From positions 178,094 to 242,093 of the forward strand of contig JBMHBT010000011.1 of the NCBI GenBank assembly GCA_049890275.1: a DNA stretch of 64,000 nt, written 5' to 3'. This document shows, one piece after another, positions 55,973 to 64,000 of this stretch; within the stretch, counting starts at the first letter, position 1, and every line of letters starts with the position of its first letter. The DNA is from UBA7374 sp049890275 (GTDB lineage: Bacteria; Verrucomicrobiota; Verrucomicrobiia; Opitutales; Coraliomargaritaceae). A program made the position numbers and the translations under genes. Below the pieces are notes generated by a model. That model worked only from the letters and a program-made list of their open reading frames with translations, did no database searches and was not told the DNA's origin.

Positions 55973-56704
55973 TTATTTCTCCCAGAGTCCCTGCTCGATC
56001 ATTTGCTGGGTAGCCTGCTCGGCCCAGCCGCGATTGGCTGCTGGACTTGCTGGGCTTGGATGAAGAATGCGCCCGATTTGAACGGGTAGATCCTTGAGGG
56101 CGATCTTGGCGCGTCCCTGTGCAAAACCACCAACACCGATGATCCATTCTGCTTTCAGGCCCTGAACGAGGGAGCGAAGGTGCGCGTCGCACGCCTCATA
56201 GAGTTCTGCGTTCTCCTCTGCCGGCAATTTATCCGGAGTGCGATTGCGACCGCTTTCTTCCATAAAGACGAGGGGGCAATAGTTAGCCACAAAATGTTCT
56301 GCAAAAAATGCCTCCGGCTGAACGAATCGTTCCTTGAAGAGTCCCCAGAGGCGGCGTCCGCTGACCTCGCTGCGAGCACAGTGAAAACCCTCGACCGGGC
56401 GGGCGGGATGCTCGGGATTGGGCTTGCGAACCGATTCATTGATACCGATCCAATCGCGGACATGAGCAATCTCACCAAAAGGAACACCGGTCTGTGCCAT
56501 CCCATAAGGCCCGGGGTTCATTCCAAGAAAAACGATCCGACTCGAATTGACCGCACAGCTACGAAGGTAGGACTCATGCGCTGACCAAGCATAGTCCAAT
56601 GGATTGTAGACGTAGGCAACGGGATCGGAGAAAGACAACTCTTGGACGCGCTCGCTGAGGTCGCGGGCAGCCTCGACAAGAGCTTCTGCACTATTAATGG
56701 GCAT
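55973..56704 (-). CDS. SMUG1-type uracil-DNA glycosylase
   Basis: Removes uracil and related lesions from DNA to start base excision repair. The 243-residue product, from the ATG at 56704, has the SMUG1 motifs 'GMNPGPYGMAQTGVPFGE', 'HPSPASPAANRGW' and 'NYCPLVFMEESGRNRTP'. The catalytic Asn is in 'GMNPGP'. Family 3 glycosylases are uncommon in bacteria, but bacterial members are known. It overlaps the SelW-like gene start region (11 bp), so it is coupled to that gene. Confidence 0.87.
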   Translation of the reverse strand: MPINSAEALVEAARDLSERVQELSFSDPVAYVYNPLDYAWSAHESYLRSCAVNSSRIVFLGMNPGPYGMAQTGVPFGEIAHVRDWIGINESVRKPNPEHPARPVEGFHCARSEVSGRRLWGLFKERFVQPEAFFAEHFVANYCPLVFMEESGRNRTPDKLPAEENAELYEACDAHLRSLVQGLKAEWIIGVGGFAQGRAKIALKDLPVQIGRILHPSPASPAANRGWAEQATQQMIEQGLWEK

Positions 56705-56996
56705 CTTTTTCCTCCTTAACCGCGGAATCACTGTGGCCGAGGTCACGTCCGGGAGCGATCCAGTCTCGGATGCGCTGCTTGAGTTCCTTCATTTCAGGAA
56801 AGCGACCTTCGCTCTTGCGATCCCATACGGTTTGATCTTTGAGAGAAACACGAAAGCGACCCGCCTCCCCCGATGGACGAAGCGTCACTGCGCCCAAGTC
56901 CTGCTCAAAGGTGGTGAGTAATTCCTGCGCGGTCCATGCGGCCCGCAGGAGCCAGCGACAACCGGGACAATATTCGATTTCTACGGATGGTTTCAT
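56694..56996 (-). CDS. SelW/Rdx-family thioredoxin-like protein
   Basis: A 100-residue protein from ATG 56996 with the CxxC redox motif at the N-terminus ('VEIEYCPGCRWLLRAAWTAQ') and the second half 'VTLRPSGEAGRFRVSLKDQT' of the SelT/SelW/SelH domain. The second Cys is in the place of selenocysteine in the animal SelW proteins. A small thiol-redox role is inferred. It lies between folK and the uracil-DNA glycosylase. Confidence 0.85.
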   Translation of the reverse strand: MKPSVEIEYCPGCRWLLRAAWTAQELLTTFEQDLGAVTLRPSGEAGRFRVSLKDQTVWDRKSEGRFPEMKELKQRIRDWIAPGRDLGHSDSAVKEEKDAH

Positions 56997-57036
56997 AGAT
57001 CTACGATGAACAATCGACGAATACCGGGCAAGTGGT

Positions 57037-57531
57037 TTAGCGGAGTGAATCCGGCCAAAGAACCATTCGGCCGGGCGGAATGGCTGCAAGAATGGACTGA
57101 ATCGATCTTCCGGAAATAACAAGATCAGGATCAAGATCCATCAATGGGCGAGCCACGAAATCACGTTCTTGAATACGAGGATGTGGGATTTGAAGGTGTG
57201 GGCTGTCCAGATGAACGTTCTCGTAAAGGAGAAGATCGAGATCGATGCTTCGGGAAGTTGTTTGACCGTTGCGAACGCGGCCCAATCGAGTTTCAATAGC
57301 TAGGCAGCAGTCGAGGAGTTCCCCGGGAGAACGATCTGTGTAGATGCGAACAACGGCGTTGAGAAAATCGGGTGCGTCTCCCATCCCGACAGCAGGGTTT
57401 TGATAAACGGGGCTGACCGCCACGATCTTGATACCGACCTCCGTTTCGAGTTGCTCAAGCGCGGCGCCCATCTGCTTGAACCGGTCACCAAGGTTGCCAC
57501 CTAGAGCAATATAAGCGGTCTTTAACGGCAT
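57037..57531 (-). CDS. folK: 2-amino-4-hydroxy-6-hydroxymethyldihydropteridine pyrophosphokinase
   Basis: Transfers pyrophosphate from ATP to hydroxymethyldihydropterin in folate synthesis. The 164-residue product from ATG 57531 begins 'MPLKTAYIALGGNLGDRFKQ', then 'SPVYQNPAVGMGDAPDFLNA', 'LGRVRNGQTTSRSIDLDLLL' with the Asp-x-Asp metal site, and 'PHPRIQERDFVARPLMDLDP'. Its start overlaps the folB stop by 10 bp. Confidence 0.94.
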   Translation of the reverse strand: MPLKTAYIALGGNLGDRFKQMGAALEQLETEVGIKIVAVSPVYQNPAVGMGDAPDFLNAVVRIYTDRSPGELLDCCLAIETRLGRVRNGQTTSRSIDLDLLLYENVHLDSPHLQIPHPRIQERDFVARPLMDLDPDLVISGRSIQSILAAIPPGRMVLWPDSLR

Positions 57532-57887
57532 CGGGTGATTTCCACAGCGAAGTACTCGCAGATGCAATCAACAGGCACTGAAGGCTTGCGGATTTTGATA
57601 CGAACTTCAGCGAGTAGCGAAAAGTGATCGAGTAGGTCAACAGCAATGGCTTCCGCAGCGGCTTCGAGAAGATTGAAGCGCTGCCCGAGGAAGAGATCCT
57701 TCACCCGTTCATAGACCTGAGCGTAATTGATTGTGGAGGCAATACCATCGGACTCAAACAATAGACCATCAGTCAGTCGCAGACTGAGATCGATGCAGAA
57801 ACGTTGCCCGAGAGTAGCCTCTTCGGGAAGGAGACCGTGGTGGGCATAAAATTCGAGGGACTTGAGTTCAATCGTGGTCTGGTTCAT
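57522..57887 (-). CDS. folB: Dihydroneopterin aldolase
   Basis: Cleaves dihydroneopterin to hydroxymethyldihydropterin and glycolaldehyde. The 121-residue product from ATG 57887 has the family N-terminus 'IELKSLEFYAHHGLLPEEAT' with the catalytic-pocket His-Gly, and the 'NLLEAAAEAIAVDLLDHF' helix. Its start overlaps the folP stop by 20 bp, and its end overlaps folK. Confidence 0.92.
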   Translation of the reverse strand: MNQTTIELKSLEFYAHHGLLPEEATLGQRFCIDLSLRLTDGLLFESDGIASTINYAQVYERVKDLFLGQRFNLLEAAAEAIAVDLLDHFSLLAEVRIKIRKPSVPVDCICEYFAVEITRCR

Positions 57888-58710
57888 GGCGGAGGCAGTG
57901 GTCGAGGACATCGCAACATTCGCGGTTTTCGCGCACATCGTGTACACGTATAAAGTCGATTCCAGCTTGGACTGCCAGAGCAGTCGTAGCGAGAGTCCCG
58001 TTGAGGCGCTCTTTTGGGTCTTCGATACCAAGAAGCCGGGCAATCATTGATTTGCGAGAGGCACCCAGCAGTACAGGAAAGCCGAGAGCATTCATTTTTG
58101 GCAGGCTGCGCATGAGCGTCCAATTTTCCTCGTAGGATTTCCCGAAGCCAAGCCCTGGGTCCAGCAGAATCGATGCGCTGTCCACCCCTGCGCTGATGAC
58201 GCTTTGGATCGATTTTTCAAGGAACCGGCGGACCTCATCAACAATCTCTCTCTGCCCGGCTTCTTCAGCGGGTCGGTTATGCATAAGAATGCAGGCAGCA
58301 CCGTGCTGCGCAATCGTTTCGGACATAGCGGGGTCTCGTTGCGCACCCCAGACATCATTGACAATATCTGCACCGGCTTCGAGTGCGGCATGCGCCACTT
58401 CAGCCTTAGAGGTATCAATAGAAATAAGGGCATCTGTCGTCGGGCGAATGGCTTGGATAAAAGGAACTGTTCGACGGATTTCCTCGTCGGAGGATACCGG
58501 AATGTGCCCGGGTCGTGTTGATTCGCCTCCAATATCGATGATTTCGGCACCGTCTTTTGCCATTTCCTGAAAGTGTGCGATGGCCCGCTCTTGCGAAGAA
58601 AATTCGCCTCCGTCGGAAAAGGAATCGGGGGTCAAGTTGAGGATACCGACAAGGTGCGTCTTTCTACCTAAAGGAACTGTTCGACGGAGAGTCTTATAGT
58701 GGCCCATCAT
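57868..58710 (-). CDS. folP: Dihydropteroate synthase
   Basis: Joins hydroxymethyldihydropterin pyrophosphate with p-aminobenzoate to give dihydropteroate. The 280-residue TIM barrel shows 'GILNLTPDSFSDGGEF', 'DGAEIIDIGGESTRPGHIPV', 'ADIVNDVWGAQRD', 'LLDPGLGFGKSYEENW' and 'GASRKSMIARLLG' with the substrate Lys. Sulfonamides target this enzyme. It overlaps pabC by 4 bp at its start and folB at its end. Confidence 0.95.
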   Translation of the reverse strand: MMGHYKTLRRTVPLGRKTHLVGILNLTPDSFSDGGEFSSQERAIAHFQEMAKDGAEIIDIGGESTRPGHIPVSSDEEIRRTVPFIQAIRPTTDALISIDTSKAEVAHAALEAGADIVNDVWGAQRDPAMSETIAQHGAACILMHNRPAEEAGQREIVDEVRRFLEKSIQSVISAGVDSASILLDPGLGFGKSYEENWTLMRSLPKMNALGFPVLLGASRKSMIARLLGIEDPKERLNGTLATTALAVQAGIDFIRVHDVRENRECCDVLDHCLRHEPDHD

Positions 58711-59549
58711 ACTGCTTTAGGAGTTGGAGGTCGGCTCGCTGCTCGCTCCTGCTCGCAGCGTAACGCCTCATGTAATTGGTGTAAGAGTGGGTGCGAAGTG
58801 GATTCGAACGATAAGTCAAATTCACCGCCACAAATCGAATCAACCGGAAGAAGACCAATAGCGGCATTAGTCAGGAAGAACGCTTCGGCATTAAATAGTG
58901 ATTGAGGCGGATAGATGCCTTCTCTTGAAGTCATCCCCACAACCGATGCTAGACTAAGAATTGTATTGCGTACCACTCCGGGAAGGATGCCTAGACTCTT
59001 ATCCGGCGTGTACAATCTATTGTCCTTAATCCAGAAGATATTCGAAACCGTTGTTTCGGCGAGTGAACCACAAGAAGCCAACCGCAAGTAGTCGGCAAAG
59101 CCATTAGCTCGCGCACACTCGAGGAGGTATGTGTTCTCCATATAATTATGAGTCTTATACCCAGCTAACGGCGATGCCGCGGCAAGCGGATGCTGCGGCA
59201 ACCAAGAGAGCCGAGCTGATTCCGGCCATGCAATGGGGGGGCGGGCATAAACGAAGAGATTATCGCCACTGCCTGTGCGCAAGAGAGAGAGTTTGATAAC
59301 CGCATCCTGCAGCCCATCCATAGCAATGAGTCGGCCAATTGCTTCAAGAGTCGACGTCTCGCTACAACGGCACACAAGCCCAAAAGCTGATGCAGATTCA
59401 GTCAAGCGTTGCCAATGAGACGACCAGAGGAGGAGGCGTCCATCCTGAAGGCGAATGGATTCAAAGAGCCCATAACCGTGGGCAAGACCGGCGTCGGTTG
59501 GCTGGAGCGTCAGAGATTCTCCGCTAGCGATTACGGTTGGCTCCGGCAT
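58707..59549 (-). CDS. pabC: Aminodeoxychorismate lyase (class IV aminotransferase fold)
   Basis: PLP enzyme that releases pyruvate and p-aminobenzoate from aminodeoxychorismate. 280 residues; 'LAHGYGLFESIRLQDGRLLL', the PLP Lys region 'LAGYKTHNYMENTYLLECAR' and 'GSLAETTVSNIFWIKDNRLY' followed by 'LGILPGVVR'. The motif set also fits related D-amino-acid and branched-chain aminotransferases, but the position between pabB and folP argues for PabC. It overlaps pabB by 19 bp. Confidence 0.88.
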   Translation of the reverse strand: MPEPTVIASGESLTLQPTDAGLAHGYGLFESIRLQDGRLLLWSSHWQRLTESASAFGLVCRCSETSTLEAIGRLIAMDGLQDAVIKLSLLRTGSGDNLFVYARPPIAWPESARLSWLPQHPLAAASPLAGYKTHNYMENTYLLECARANGFADYLRLASCGSLAETTVSNIFWIKDNRLYTPDKSLGILPGVVRNTILSLASVVGMTSREGIYPPQSLFNAEAFFLTNAAIGLLPVDSICGGEFDLSFESTSHPLLHQLHEALRCEQERAASRPPTPKAV

Positions 59550-60847
59550 ACTGCGTCAATGGTTTCATGAATAGCACGTGCTTTATGTTCTGTTTCGCTG
59601 AACTCGTCTTCAGGTATCGAGTCCCAGACGATGCCACCGCCAACCTGGTAGTCAAGATAGCCGTCGATGAGATGCAGACTGCGGATTGCGATATTCAATT
59701 CAGCGTCGCCATTGAAGCCAATGTAGCCAATCGAGCCACAGTAGGCGCCACGACGAGTGGGCTCGAGTTCCTCAATGACCTGCATGGCACGAATCTTAGG
59801 AGCACCGGTGATAGATCCTCCGGGGAAGAGTGCGCGAATACAGTCAAATACGTTCTTATCCGGTGCTAGGCGAGCTTTGACCTGAGCCGTCTGGTGGATC
59901 ACGCGTGCATAGTGCTCCATTTGATAGAGGTCCTCTACATGAACGGAGCCGAAAGCAGCCACACGGCCAAGGTCGTTTCGCTCGAGGTCAACAATCATAA
60001 GTAATTCAGCACGCTCCTTGGCTGATTGAGCCAGCTCTTGGGCAAGGCGCTTATCTTCTACAGGCGAACTGCCGCGAGGTCGGGTTCCTTTAATCGGCCG
60101 GGTTGCCAGATCCAGCCCCCGCTTGACTAAGAATTGCTCCGGTGATGTGGAAAGTAGCGTACAGTCGCCGGTATCAAGATAAGCGCAATAGGGTCCGGGA
60201 TTGCCCTTGCGAAGGGCTTGGTACAAGTGGAGTGGTTCGCCTTCAAAGCGACAACGGGCCCGACGAGAGAGATTGACCTGATAAACGTCTCCGGAAGCAA
60301 TGTAATCCTTGATCTTCTCAATAGCTTGGATGAACGTTTTTCGATCCATGTTCCACTCCCAAGGACCCGCAATAGGTGCTACTTTAGGTGCGGAGACACA
60401 GGCTTTTACTTTTGACCGAAGAGCCTCTATTCCTGCCTCTGCAGTATCAGATATTCCGTGAGCGATCAGATGCAGCACTCCAGTAGTGTGATTGAGGGCT
60501 GCAACCGAATCATACAGACCAAAACGAAGCTTCGCGATGGATCGATCCTCCTCAGAAATGCTTGGAAGGACTTCAATGGAGCGAGCATAATCATAAGCAA
60601 GATAGCCAACTGCTCCACCGATAAAGGGAATACCGGTAGCATTCTCCATTGGATGCTCGGCCAAGGCAGCCTGCACATCATCCAAACTGCCCTCTACAAT
60701 TGCATAAGGATCCGAGCCGAAAAAACTCCATTGGCCCATGCCATTATTCGACTGAGCACTATCGAGGACAAAAGCTTGTCTTCCCGCACCAAAGCAGTCG
60801 ATCAAGGTTTCTATTGATGGTGGATGATGAATCGTCTCAAAAAGCAT
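59531..60847 (-). CDS. pabB: Aminodeoxychorismate synthase component I
   Basis: Converts chorismate to 4-amino-4-deoxychorismate. The 438-residue protein has the anthranilate synthase-like N-terminal region and the chorismate-binding domain: 'GDVYQVNLSRRARCRFEGEP', 'TRPIKGTRPRGSSPVEDKRL', 'LLMIVDLERNDLGRVAAFGS', and 'FPGGSITGAPKIRAMQVIEE'. The 'PIKGT' Lys is the PabB-type residue that separates it from TrpE-like enzymes. ATG 60847 is used, but an in-frame ATG at 60898 inside lptF is possible. The glutaminase PabA is not seen here. Confidence 0.92.
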   Translation of the reverse strand: MLFETIHHPPSIETLIDCFGAGRQAFVLDSAQSNNGMGQWSFFGSDPYAIVEGSLDDVQAALAEHPMENATGIPFIGGAVGYLAYDYARSIEVLPSISEEDRSIAKLRFGLYDSVAALNHTTGVLHLIAHGISDTAEAGIEALRSKVKACVSAPKVAPIAGPWEWNMDRKTFIQAIEKIKDYIASGDVYQVNLSRRARCRFEGEPLHLYQALRKGNPGPYCAYLDTGDCTLLSTSPEQFLVKRGLDLATRPIKGTRPRGSSPVEDKRLAQELAQSAKERAELLMIVDLERNDLGRVAAFGSVHVEDLYQMEHYARVIHQTAQVKARLAPDKNVFDCIRALFPGGSITGAPKIRAMQVIEELEPTRRGAYCGSIGYIGFNGDAELNIAIRSLHLIDGYLDYQVGGGIVWDSIPEDEFSETEHKARAIHETIDAVCRSQP

Positions 60848-60881
60848 AGTGGGCGACTTAATGGCCAGCGGCTCACGGTTG

Positions 60882-62030
60882 CTAGTGACGGGCGGCACGA
60901 ACGATTAAAAAAAGCGCTGCGGTTTGAAAAAGCAAGTTTGGCAGCCAAACGAGTAAGTCTGGCCGTAAAGCGGGATTGTCTTCAAGCCATGTGACGACTA
61001 CCATCAGAAAGTAATACGTCATAGCCACAACCAATGCCATCGCGAGATTGGCGTACGTTTCTTTTCGTCCCGCTTGAATCGCTAAAGGGACTCCAAATAG
61101 GGCCAGTGAGAAAGTGGAGAATGCCATGGCACAGTTTTTCTGAATTTGCGTCTGGGCTCGCATTCGTTCTTTGGATATCACGGAAGTATTCTCGGATAAC
61201 TCAGCTGCAAGGGCTTTGCTCCGCAGAGCCATCAGTTGAGAAAAGTCCATATTACTGATCTTCAAGTTTCGTTTGCTTCGGTCACCAATCACTTTGTCTA
61301 GGGGTAGAGAAAAATCAGTCTGCTCAAAAAAAACTGTCTGCATTTGACCACTCCCAAAATCTTCGAGGTTTGACGCATCTCGAATTTCAGCTGTTGCATT
61401 GAAGACGCGCAGAATCAACTCGCTCGATTCTTCATTAAACCCAAGTTGACCCGTCGCAGCTCGAACAAAGCGCTTCACCTTCCTATCTACATCCAATTCC
61501 CATACCCAAAAATCTTCCAGTTGATCCCCCTCCTTTGCACCCATGTAGATAACGTAGCCGGGAAATTCGTTAATAAAGCGCTTTTCCTCGATAAAACCCA
61601 GGGGGTTATCGGTAACAACCCGAGTGAGTAAATCCCGCGCAGCGACTTTTGAGCGGGGTGCATAGTGCAAGTTCACCAGAATGCTGCCAATCATTCCAAC
61701 AAAGGCAATGCAAGCAACAGGAGCAGCGACCTGATAGAGACTCCATCCCGCCGATTTCATCGCAATGATCTCCCTCTGAGAGGATAAACGACCGAGCGCA
61801 ACTAGAGTACCTGTCAGGATAGCTAGAGGTAGTGCATAAGCAGCGACGTAAGGTATTAATAGTCCAATTAGCCGAAAGAAAGTGAATGCATCCAATTTCC
61901 CTGCAGCTAATAAGCCGACTATATCCCTCAAAGCGTTTCCGGCAATTAAGACAAAGACGAAGAGCATCATGGCCAATAAGGTGGCTATAAAGATTTCTTT
62001 GAATAGGTGCCGGTGAAGGAGCTTCAGCAT
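60882..62030 (-). CDS. LptF/LptG-family lipopolysaccharide export permease
   Basis: Inner-membrane subunit of the LPS transport bridge. The 382-residue product from ATG 62030 has N-terminal helices ('FKEIFIATLLAMMLFVFVLI'), the conserved 'LPYVAAYALPLAILTGTLVA' style stretch, a periplasmic beta-jellyroll region (about residues 110-260) and three C-terminal helices ('AMAFSTFSLALFGVPLAIQA'). Orientation (LptF vs LptG) cannot be fixed. It is the first gene of the folate operon, with pabB starting 34 bp after its stop. Confidence 0.85.
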   Translation of the reverse strand: MLKLLHRHLFKEIFIATLLAMMLFVFVLIAGNALRDIVGLLAAGKLDAFTFFRLIGLLIPYVAAYALPLAILTGTLVALGRLSSQREIIAMKSAGWSLYQVAAPVACIAFVGMIGSILVNLHYAPRSKVAARDLLTRVVTDNPLGFIEEKRFINEFPGYVIYMGAKEGDQLEDFWVWELDVDRKVKRFVRAATGQLGFNEESSELILRVFNATAEIRDASNLEDFGSGQMQTVFFEQTDFSLPLDKVIGDRSKRNLKISNMDFSQLMALRSKALAAELSENTSVISKERMRAQTQIQKNCAMAFSTFSLALFGVPLAIQAGRKETYANLAMALVVAMTYYFLMVVVTWLEDNPALRPDLLVWLPNLLFQTAALFLIVRAARH

Positions 62031-62145
62031 AGGAGGACAAGGATAAAAAGGAATACGACAGTCAGAATGGATTGAAGACAAGCCGTAAGCACAAAGTGAG
62101 TTCGGTCTTTTTCGTAATTTCACCCTTCACAGAGATGAGCAGCCA

Positions 62146-62730
62146 ATGCACTATACTGCGATGCATAATCAAGAAGACGAAATCATTGAGATTTTCAAAG
62201 AGAGCGGTGCCTTATTAGAGGGGCATTTTCTCCTTCGTTCCGGGCTTCATAGCGCACATTTTTTTCAGTGTGCTCAAGTTTGCCAATACATGGATAAGGT
62301 AACGCGACTCGCCGAACTGATGCTACCGAAACTGCAAAGTTATGGTGCCCAGACAGTGGTCGGACCCGCTATGGGTGGTCTGGTTATCGCTCAAGAAGTC
62401 GCTCGTCAATTGGGCTTGCGCTATGTGTTTTTGGAAAAAGTAGAAGATCGCCTAGCCTTACGACGCAATTTCACCTTCGAAGACAATGAAAAGGTTTTGA
62501 TCTTGGAGGATGTCATTACACGCGGAGGACGAGTTATTGAAGCAATCAACGAGTGTCGTGCGCATGGAGCCAATCCGGTTGCCGTCGGAGTTATAGTCGA
62601 TCGTAGTAATGGCTCCACCCACTTTGACATCCCACACCATAGTTTAGCGGAACTGAGCTTTCCGACTTACGAAGCTGACAAGCTACCAGCTGAGCTACAG
62701 GGCACGGAAGCGATAAAACCAGGTAGTTGA
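62146..62730 (+). CDS. pyrE: Orotate phosphoribosyltransferase
   Basis: Makes orotidine monophosphate from orotate and PRPP in pyrimidine synthesis. 194 residues, with the PRTase motif 'VLILEDVITRGGRVIEAI', 'VGPAMGGLVIAQEVARQLG', 'FLEKVEDRLALRRNFTFEDN' and the short C-terminal tail ending 'AIKPGS', typical of the PyrE type. ATGs at 62146 and 62161 are both usable. It is divergent from lptF. Confidence 0.93.
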   Translation: MHYTAMHNQEDEIIEIFKESGALLEGHFLLRSGLHSAHFFQCAQVCQYMDKVTRLAELMLPKLQSYGAQTVVGPAMGGLVIAQEVARQLGLRYVFLEKVEDRLALRRNFTFEDNEKVLILEDVITRGGRVIEAINECRAHGANPVAVGVIVDRSNGSTHFDIPHHSLAELSFPTYEADKLPAELQGTEAIKPGS

Positions 62731-62846
62731 TGCAATAAAGAAAACTCCCACTCCAAACAAAGCTTTCGGAGAATCCTACCCCTAGATTGTAGGGTGATAC
62801 TACCATTAGTACAATAGTCAGCATTCCCTGATATGGGATAAAAAAA

Positions 62847-62927
62847 GGTGCTCAGCCCCGCTCAACTATTTGCACATTGCTAACCTTCAATCAGTTGAAC
62901 ACTACCTTTTACAAGGGGCTGAACACC
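62847..62927. repeat. MITE-like element with 13-bp terminal inverted repeats
   Basis: GGTGCTCAGCCCC (62847-62859) and GGGGCTGAACACC (62915-62927) are inverted repeats with one mismatch, 81 bp end to end. The internal part has a short CAACT/AGTTG pair and no coding potential. The 305-bp gap after pyrE holds this and a weak CCTAC/GTAGG stem. No clear target-site duplication is visible. Confidence 0.45.
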
Positions 62928-63035
62928 GTAACCCAAGATAGAGGAACATTGGCCCTATGCAAGAACTATTAAACTACCATTACTCGCCACTTTAGCCCTA
63001 CTTATAAATAGGTAATAAATACCCTTTTCGCTTGT

Positions 63036-63521
63036 TTATAAAACGAGCAAGTAAACTAACAACAGAATTAAGCCAATAAGTCCAATGGTCAAAGCGCAAA
63101 GAAGCAAGATCCTCTTGTAAATGGCCGTTTCCCAAAGCCAATAATTTCGTAAACCACGACGACAATACGAACACTCGCTAGACCTCATAGGAATTAATCC
63201 AGAACAGTAAGGACAGGGAACTTTTAATGGAGAGAGTAAGCCCTTAAGGGAAAATCCATGAACTACATCAACGGCTCTATATTCTGAAATATTTGATTTG
63301 GCTACTTTCCGCTCAAAGGGAAAGAGAACCAATGGCTCAACGGGTCGAGAACGCTGAGAAAATTGAAGCTTTTGAGCTTCATCACCCAAATTCCCATTTT
63401 GATTTGCTACGGAGAGATCCGAAGTAACTGGGGCATGTGCATTGCGGTGAACTTTTTGCAAATGCTTTGCACGTCGTCGGACATTGGATGACTCAAAATA
63501 CATTTTTTTGGAAGTATTCAT
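63036..63521 (-). CDS. Zinc-ribbon protein with a C-terminal membrane anchor
   Basis: A 161-residue hypothetical protein. The N-terminal ~95 residues are basic and low in structure. A four-Cys zinc ribbon follows ('VPCPYCSGLIPMRSSECSYC', two CxxC pairs 12 residues apart), then one long hydrophobic helix at the end ('LLCALTIGLIGLILLLVYLL'). It is probably a membrane-tethered protein with a cytoplasmic zinc domain. Function unknown. Confidence 0.65.
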   Translation of the reverse strand: MNTSKKMYFESSNVRRRAKHLQKVHRNAHAPVTSDLSVANQNGNLGDEAQKLQFSQRSRPVEPLVLFPFERKVAKSNISEYRAVDVVHGFSLKGLLSPLKVPCPYCSGLIPMRSSECSYCRRGLRNYWLWETAIYKRILLLCALTIGLIGLILLLVYLLVL

Positions 63522-63883
63522 GAGCCCTCGGTGTTTTTATGTAGGAATGCGCGCTCGTACTTATTGTTACACATAAATACAACGCATAGCATAGATTATA
63601 AAATTCATCAAGGATAAGTATCTAAATTCAATTTTATATAAAAATAACTCTATAACTAATGTAACATTTCTAGCCAATTAGCTTATATTACTTTATTTTA
63701 TTGATTAATCATTTATTTATTATGAATAAAATTACCCATAAAAGGTGATTCATTCAGCAATTCCACACAAACAGTCATCAAGCTTCTAATGAGCATAAAT
63801 GATCGAGCCTTCTCCCTAAAAACAGGAACCAATAGCAACAATGAACTCTAACCACTATCATTGGCAATCACTTGGTTTTTGCT
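63522..63883. other. AT-rich intergenic region
   Basis: About 360 bp of strongly AT-rich sequence with poly-A/T tracts between the zinc-ribbon gene and the gene at the window end. It should contain their promoters; I see no reliable palindrome, RNA or gene. Confidence 0.4.
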
Positions 63884-64000
63884 ATGATTCACCATCTCAA
63901 CAACGACCCTGAAGCCGAGATTAGACAAATCAACCGTATGATTGAAAATAGCGGTGACGAGTCGGCAACAAGAATGGAACTGGCTGCTTACGCTGTGGCA
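63884..64000 (+). CDS. Start of an unrecognised gene (partial)
   Basis: The frame is open from ATG 63884 to the window end (39 codons, begins MIHHLNNDPEAEIRQINRMI). The fragment is helical and acidic without a recognisable motif. It is too short to assign, and a random open frame is not excluded. Confidence 0.3.
   Translation, partial: MIHHLNNDPEAEIRQINRMIENSGDESATRMELAAYAVA

Noticed and set aside
62680..62700. tRNA-like D-arm motif (RC of TACCAGCTGAGCTA) near the end of pyrE
   Set aside because: It is in conserved pyrE coding sequence and no acceptor, anticodon or T arm accompanies it.

Overview
The window looks like ordinary chromosome of a marine-type member of the Verrucomicrobiota, most likely class Opitutae (Puniceicoccales/Coraliomargarita-like). 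This is inferred from gene content and protein style: a PEP-CTERM protein, a eukaryotic-type (GSII) glutamine synthetase, a sufCBDT operon without a SufR gene, a citramalate-synthase isoleucine route and a short Rho. No rRNA or other definitive marker is present. Base composition is moderate (roughly half GC by eye), with AT-rich intergenic stretches near 49.4-49.8 kb and 63.5-63.9 kb. I see no insertion sequence with a transposase, no prophage and no CRISPR array.

Layout. 0-2 kb: the end of a type IA topoisomerase, then serC. 2-9 kb (minus strand): glycogen phosphorylase, an ATP-grasp-like protein overlapping prfB (with the classic RF2 frameshift) and a PIN-PhoH ATPase. 9-14 kb (plus): the overlapping rnc-mfd-surA-like operon. 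14.2-19.7 kb: rsmE, then a Fur/PerR-type regulator behind a perfect PerR-like palindrome, heading sufC-sufB-sufD-sufT. 19.7-25.5 kb: HNH protein, miaA, a glycosyltransferase, a GH30 glycosidase, rlmH and an EEP-family hydrolase. 25.5-29.8 kb: a lipid-modification cluster (cyclopropane synthase-like methyltransferase, DUF1295 reductase, acyl desaturase, divergent SRPBCC protein). 30-36.8 kb: an unusual rho, tRNA-Leu with a duplicated 3' end, gamma carbonic anhydrase-like protein, feoA-feoB-small Cys-rich protein, cimA and a DUF3817 membrane protein. 37-41 kb: beta-barrel porin plus FecR pair, tRNA-Val and a secreted metalloprotease. 41-44.8 kb: a four-gene Mn/Zn/Fe ABC importer. 44.8-47.4 kb: a minimal kinase-like gene overlapping a PP2C phosphatase, then glnA behind a sigma-54-type promoter. 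47.5-51.5 kb: a PEP-CTERM protein, two related LolA-like periplasmic proteins, tRNA-Ala and a polytopic membrane protein. 51.5-56 kb: coaC, leuA, an MscS channel and a dapF homologue lacking both catalytic cysteines. 56-62 kb (minus): lptF and a tightly overlapped folate operon (pabB-pabC-folP-folB-folK), then a SelW-like protein and a SMUG1-type uracil-DNA glycosylase. 62-64 kb: pyrE, a MITE-like inverted repeat, a zinc-ribbon membrane protein, an AT-rich gap and the start of an unrecognised gene.

Genes that work together: metal and redox homeostasis recurs (perR-suf, feoAB, the metal ABC importer), each with a palindrome at or near its promoter. The folate operon makes p-aminobenzoate and carries it to the pterin-condensation steps. 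The lipid cluster resembles known sets for modifying unsaturated fatty acids. The points most worth a second look are the Ser/Ser DapF homologue, the kinase/PP2C pair, the PerR-box suf operon, the Rho lacking the RNP1 aromatics, the tRNA-Leu end duplication and the sigma-54 site at a GSII gene.
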